DNA from: Parasutterella muris
GTDB lineage: Bacteria; Pseudomonadota; Gammaproteobacteria; Burkholderiales; Burkholderiaceae_F
DNA: 64,000 nucleotides
Assembly: GCF_943193095.1 (NCBI RefSeq)
Contig: NZ_CALPCV010000007.1
Location: 1 to 64,000 of the forward strand
Reading direction: 5' to 3'
The notes beneath the pieces are model-generated. The model searched no databases and was not told the origin of the DNA. It saw nothing but the letters and a program-made list of their open reading frames with translations. Shown here piece by piece: positions 59,870 to 64,000 of the stretch (positions are counted from its first letter, which is position 1; the number at the start of each line of letters is the position of its first letter). Both the position numbers and the translations under genes were made by a program.

Positions 59870-62800
59870 TTATTGACGTCTCTTTGAATTCTTGGCAACA
59901 AACCAGGTAAAGAAGACCGGGATGAAGATTGTCGCGATAAAGGTGGCCGCAATCATGCCGCCCAATACGCCGGTACCCATGGACTGACGGGCGGCAGCGC
60001 CCGCGCCTGTCGCCGTGGCAAGCGGAATCACGCCGAGAATGAAGGCGAGCGACGTCATCACAATCGGGCGTAAACGCAGCTTGGCGGCTTCCAGAGCTGC
60101 GTCTTTAAGCGCCAGACCTTCCTCAAGCTTCTGAGCCGCAAATTCCACAATCAGAATGGCGTTCTTCGCGGTCAGACCGACAAGGACCAGCAGACCGATC
60201 TGGAAGTAAATGTCGTTGGTGAATCCTCGGAAATAAATCGCGATTAAGGCGCCGAGAATAGCGTAAGGCACCGCAAGCACGACTGCGATCGGCAGCGACC
60301 AGCGTTCAAACTGCGCGGCAAGAATCAGGAACACGATAATCAGACCGAATGCAAAGGCGTAGGCCGATGTGGTACCGATGCGTTTTTCGTGGAAGGCCTG
60401 ACCGGTCCAGTCGACGTAGTAGCCGTCCGGAAGTTCCTCCGCGCTTTGTTCAACCGCGCGGATCATGTCGCCCGTCGAATAGCCGTGCGCCGCGTTCGCG
60501 GTCATAGAGGCGGCAAGGAAGCCGTTTTCTCGTTTCAGAGACTCAGGTCCGGAAATACGGGTAATGTGGGTCAGAGAGGAGAGCGGCACCATTTTTCCGG
60601 AGTCGGAGCGAACATAGAGTTCACCGATGGATTCGGGTGTCATGCGGAACTGATCGTCCGCCTGAATAATGACTCGGAAAATCTTGCCGATACGCGTGAA
60701 GTCATTCACGTATTTACTGCCCATGAAGTATCCGATCGTGTTGTAGACGTCGGAAATCGCAACGCCCATGGCAAGTGCTTTGGCTTCGTCAACCGTGAGA
60801 TAAAGCTGAGGTGCGTCTGCCTGGAACATGGCTCGGCTTGAAGAAATCTCCGGCAGGATTTCAAGCTTTTCCTTGAACTCCTGAGAGACCTGCTGCAGCT
60901 GGATCGGATCGTCCGATTCGCGGGACTGGATGTAAAAATCCAAGCCGCCCGAACGTCCTAAACCGCGGATCGGAGGCGGATTGACCGACTGACCGACAAG
61001 GTCGGTTCTCTTGTTGAGCAGTTTCTGGATTTTCTGTCGAACCTCTTCTGCAGTCTCGGTGCGCTCTTCCCAAGGCTTGAGCTGTACAACCATGGAAGCC
61101 GCGTTGGACTTGGTGTCGTTTGCGACCGTGTCATTGGCGACCAGAGCGGTTACGTTATCGACAGACTCCAGATCTCGAATTTCTTTATTTAACTCCGTAA
61201 CCGCTTTGCCGGTGCGGACCAAAGAAGAGCCTTCGGGCAGCTGCATGGAAACACGAAGCAGACCTTGGTCTTCGCGCGGAACAAATGAGGTCGGGATAAT
61301 ATCCATGAGTTTCCAGCATCCCACAAGAACGACAGCCAGAAGTACTGCGGTAATCCAGCGGTTGTTCAGATTAAAGTGCACGCCCCGGATGAAGAATTCC
61401 CGGAAATGATCAAACCCAAGATTAAACAGCTTGAAGACCGCCATCTTCTTTTCATTCTTGCGCAGCAGAATGGCACAGAGGGCGGGAGTCAGCGTCAGGG
61501 CGACAAAGCCCGAAAGAATAACCGAGATACCGATGGTGACTGCAAACTGACGATAAAGTTCGCCCGCGATGCCGCCGAGGAAGGCGACCGGCGTAAATAC
61601 CGTCGTCAGCACGAGTACGATTGCGATCAGCGCGCTGCCGACTTCTTTCATGGCTTTCTGAGACGCTTCATACGGATCAAGATCATCGTCTGACATGATT
61701 CGTTCGATGTTTTCAAGTACCACAATCGCATCGTCGACGACGATACCGATGGCGAGCGTCATTGCAAACAACGTCAGGGTATTGATCGAGAAGTTCAGAA
61801 CCCAGAGACCCGCCATTGTGCCGATCAGCGATACGGGAACTGCCAGCATCGGAATGAGTGTCGCGCGCCAGCTCTGCAGGAAAACAAACACGACGATGAG
61901 CACCAGGAGTCCCGCCTCAAAGAGTGTATGAAGGACTTCATTCAGCGCGGCTTCAACAAATCGTGAGTTGTCGTCTGTGATGACATAGGCCAGGTCATCC
62001 GGAAAGTGCTGAGAGAGTTCGGTCAGACGTTTTTTTACATCAATCGCGGTCTGCATGGCGTTGGCGCCGGACTGCAGATAAACCGCGAATGTGATTGAAG
62101 GTCTTTCGTTCAGCTGGTTGTACGCTTCATAGCTGCGGTTGCCGACTTCCACGCGCGCAATATCTCGGATGCGTACGATACCGTCAGCGCCCTTGGATCG
62201 AACGGTAATATTGCCGAACTCGTCCGGTGTGAGAAGTTGTCCCTTGGTGCGGATGGTATAGACGAGCTGCTGTTCTTCAGGGGTCGGCGCAACACCGACT
62301 TTACCAGTCGCATACTGGTAGTTCTGTTCCTCAATCGCCTTTCTGACGTCGATTGCTGTGACGCCGAGTTTGGCCATTTTCTTCGGGTCAAGCCAGATAC
62401 GCATCGCGCTCTGCGAGTTGCCGAAGACTTCCGCGTCTCCGACACCGTGCACGCGTTTAATCGCGTCAATAACGTTCTGATTGACGTAGTCGGCCAGCTG
62501 AATCGGTTTATATTTGCCGTTCGGAGAGTAAAACGGCACCAGCATCAGTGTCTCTTCGCTTCGTTTGCGAACGTTGACGCCGTTCTGACGAACCGAGTCG
62601 GGAAGCCTGCGTTCAGCGGACCGAACTCGGTTGTTGATTTCAAGCATCGCATCGTTCGGGTTGGTCCCCACTTCGAACGTGCAGGTAATGCGGACCATAC
62701 CGTTGGAGCGGATGGCGGTTTCATAGTAGAGCAACCCGTCAATACCGGAGAGCTGATCTTCGATCGGAGCCGCGACCGTCTTTGCCAGAGTTTCGGCATC

Positions 62801-62959
62801 CGCGCCCTCATAAGAGGCGGTCACGAAAACAGTCGGCGGAGTAATTTCCGGATACTGCGAAATCGGAAGTGCACGCCAGGCTAAAAGACCCGCGATGACG
62901 ATAAGGATGGATAAGACCGAAGCGAAGATGGGACGTTTGATACAAAATTGCGAAAGCAT
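59870..62959 (-). CDS. RND multidrug efflux transporter, inner-membrane pump (HAE1 family)
   Basis: A second AcrB/MexB-type pump, 1029 aa, starting MLSQFCIKRPIFASVLSILIV. The proton-relay Asp pair is in GIVVDDAIVVLENIERIM, with KLRLRPIVMTSLAFILGVIPLA and two large periplasmic loops. It differs in sequence from the pump at 18259, so it is a separate system. Its adaptor gene lies 33 bases upstream on the same strand. No outer-membrane channel gene follows; the transcript ends at the shared terminator, so it would need a channel from elsewhere, possibly the one at 21384. Confidence 0.96.
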   Translation of the reverse strand: MLSQFCIKRPIFASVLSILIVIAGLLAWRALPISQYPEITPPTVFVTASYEGADAETLAKTVAAPIEDQLSGIDGLLYYETAIRSNGMVRITCTFEVGTNPNDAMLEINNRVRSAERRLPDSVRQNGVNVRKRSEETLMLVPFYSPNGKYKPIQLADYVNQNVIDAIKRVHGVGDAEVFGNSQSAMRIWLDPKKMAKLGVTAIDVRKAIEEQNYQYATGKVGVAPTPEEQQLVYTIRTKGQLLTPDEFGNITVRSKGADGIVRIRDIARVEVGNRSYEAYNQLNERPSITFAVYLQSGANAMQTAIDVKKRLTELSQHFPDDLAYVITDDNSRFVEAALNEVLHTLFEAGLLVLIVVFVFLQSWRATLIPMLAVPVSLIGTMAGLWVLNFSINTLTLFAMTLAIGIVVDDAIVVLENIERIMSDDDLDPYEASQKAMKEVGSALIAIVLVLTTVFTPVAFLGGIAGELYRQFAVTIGISVILSGFVALTLTPALCAILLRKNEKKMAVFKLFNLGFDHFREFFIRGVHFNLNNRWITAVLLAVVLVGCWKLMDIIPTSFVPREDQGLLRVSMQLPEGSSLVRTGKAVTELNKEIRDLESVDNVTALVANDTVANDTKSNAASMVVQLKPWEERTETAEEVRQKIQKLLNKRTDLVGQSVNPPPIRGLGRSGGLDFYIQSRESDDPIQLQQVSQEFKEKLEILPEISSSRAMFQADAPQLYLTVDEAKALAMGVAISDVYNTIGYFMGSKYVNDFTRIGKIFRVIIQADDQFRMTPESIGELYVRSDSGKMVPLSSLTHITRISGPESLKRENGFLAASMTANAAHGYSTGDMIRAVEQSAEELPDGYYVDWTGQAFHEKRIGTTSAYAFAFGLIIVFLILAAQFERWSLPIAVVLAVPYAILGALIAIYFRGFTNDIYFQIGLLVLVGLTAKNAILIVEFAAQKLEEGLALKDAALEAAKLRLRPIVMTSLAFILGVIPLATATGAGAAARQSMGTGVLGGMIAATFIATIFIPVFFTWFVAKNSKRRQ

Positions 62960-62992
62960 GAACTTCTCTCCGAGGGATTTTGAACGCGGGTT

Positions 62993-64000
62993 TTATTTTT
63001 TCTGAGCCGCTTCTTTTTTATTGACGGCGGCTTTATCTCGAAGTTTCTGTATCTGGTCAATAATTACTTCGTCTCCGTCATTCAGGCCGGATGTGATAAT
63101 CCAGTCAGTACCCTGCCAGCGGCCAACCGTAACCGGTCTCTGACGCGCTTTTCCGTCACTGTAGACATAAACGCTGTAGGTGCCGTCCGAAAGCTGTCGA
63201 ACCGCGCTCTGAGGAACGAGAAAGACGCCGTCCTGTTCACCGAGCGTGAGATGAACTGTGACGTATTGTCCCGGAAGTAAACCGCTGCTTTGCGGAATCA
63301 CAGCGCTTAGAGAACGCGCACCGGTTTCCGGGTCGATCTGCGTGGCGGTGAATTCAATAACGGCCGGTGTCTCCTGCCCGTTTCTGTCATCAACGACAGA
63401 AACCGGAGAATAATCATTCACGGAGTATCCGTGCAGATCGTTGTCACTCAGAGAGAATCGAACTTTAAGCAAATTGTCCTGTGTGATATCGGTAAGCGCA
63501 GTGGAGTTAGCGCTTACTAACGCACCCGGATTCACTAAGGCTCGGCCTGCAATACCGTCGACAGGGGCCTTAACCTCTGTATATCCAAGCGTGATTTCCG
63601 CCTCTCTTTGTTTGGCCTGAGCCGCCTGCAGATTCGCTTTGCACAAAGCGAGTTCGCTGACAGCGTCGGTATATTCCTTCTCGCTGACCGCTTCCGATTT
63701 ATGCAGCTTGGTGTAGCGGGCGGCTTCTCGAGAAGCCTTTGCTAGACTGACCTCAGCCTGAGCAACCGCGGCTTTTGCGCTTTGCAGCGCGGCATCAAAG
63801 GGTGCCGGATCAATCGTGAAGAGTTTGTCGCCTTTTTTTACGAGCGCGCCTTCCGTATAGTCTCTGGAAATAATCGGCCCGGTTACCTGAGGATAAACAA
63901 TCACGGCCTGCTGACCTTCCGTCTGGCCGAAAAGATCGACGACATAGGGCTGGCTGCCTGAGACTGCCGTGAGCGTGGTCACGGTCAGCTGAGTCTGCTT
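62993..64000 (-). CDS. RND efflux periplasmic adaptor, partial at right edge
   Basis: The frame is open to the window end, so the N-terminus and signal peptide are missing; 335 residues are seen. It carries the two lipoyl halves (IVYPQVTGPIISRDYTEGALV and VKAPVDGIAGRALVNPGAL), the helical hairpin (about AAVAQAEVSLAKASREAARY), and a barrel with AVIPQSSGLLPGQYVTVHL. It is the adaptor of the pump 33 bases downstream. A GTG at 63982 is only an internal codon. Confidence 0.93.
   Translation of the reverse strand, partial: KQTQLTVTTLTAVSGSQPYVVDLFGQTEGQQAVIVYPQVTGPIISRDYTEGALVKKGDKLFTIDPAPFDAALQSAKAAVAQAEVSLAKASREAARYTKLHKSEAVSEKEYTDAVSELALCKANLQAAQAKQREAEITLGYTEVKAPVDGIAGRALVNPGALVSANSTALTDITQDNLLKVRFSLSDNDLHGYSVNDYSPVSVVDDRNGQETPAVIEFTATQIDPETGARSLSAVIPQSSGLLPGQYVTVHLTLGEQDGVFLVPQSAVRQLSDGTYSVYVYSDGKARQRPVTVGRWQGTDWIITSGLNDGDEVIIDQIQKLRDKAAVNKKEAAQKK

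Noticed and set aside
1..64000. CRISPR array, prophage or insertion sequence
   Set aside because: No regular spaced repeats, cas genes, integrase, transposase or terminal inverted repeats were seen.

Overview
The window looks like a chromosomal segment of a gut-type betaproteobacterium (order Burkholderiales, most likely family Sutterellaceae). This is inferred from gene content and order, not from a database search. The pointers are recA-recX, a second infA gene, the yhdP-nitrilase-tldD cluster divergent from glnE, hemH followed by grpE-dnaK-dnaJ, porins of the betaproteobacterial type, and a periplasmic multihaem/flavoprotein reductase unit. HemG-type protoporphyrinogen oxidase and DcuC-type transport fit anaerobic or microaerobic life. 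No integrase, transposase, CRISPR array or rRNA was seen.

Layout. 1-6300: two tRNA-Lys genes, recA-recX, sucC-sucD with a TerC-family gene, and mnmA. 6400-16800: metabolic and housekeeping genes (nitronate monooxygenase-like, pncA, lrgAB, an S4 protein, infA, hemG, fadD), two M20 peptidases and a DcuC-like transporter. 17000-24700: a tripartite RND efflux operon with its TetR regulator and an abgA-type hydrolase, preceded by a perfect 20-bp palindrome. 24770-26011: an aroG-type DAHP synthase behind a transcription attenuator whose leader peptide is packed with Phe and Tyr codons. 26430-32116: a very large autotransporter with a C9 tract in its fifth to eighth codons, followed by an unknown lipoprotein.

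32540-38922 is the most interesting unit. A divergent sigma-54 activator faces a four-gene operon with a perfect -24/-12 promoter and three copies of a candidate activator site. The operon encodes a Tat-exported fumarate-reductase-family flavoprotein, a tetrahaem cytochrome c, a Sec-exported member of the histidine/phenylalanine ammonia-lyase family without the Ala-Ser-Gly triad that normally makes the MIO cofactor, and a porin. All four products are predicted to act outside the inner membrane. The inferred job is periplasmic reductive deamination: an amino acid or analogue enters through the porin, loses ammonia to give an alpha,beta-unsaturated acid, and that acid is reduced as a respiratory electron acceptor.

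38968-64000 is mostly conserved core: CDP-diglyceride synthase and acyltransferase, an MFS transporter, tldD, nitrilase, yhdP, glnE, yheT, a VUT transporter, hemH, the grpE-dnaK-dnaJ chaperones, truC, a periplasmic PheC-like protein, and a second RND pump whose adaptor gene runs off the right edge.
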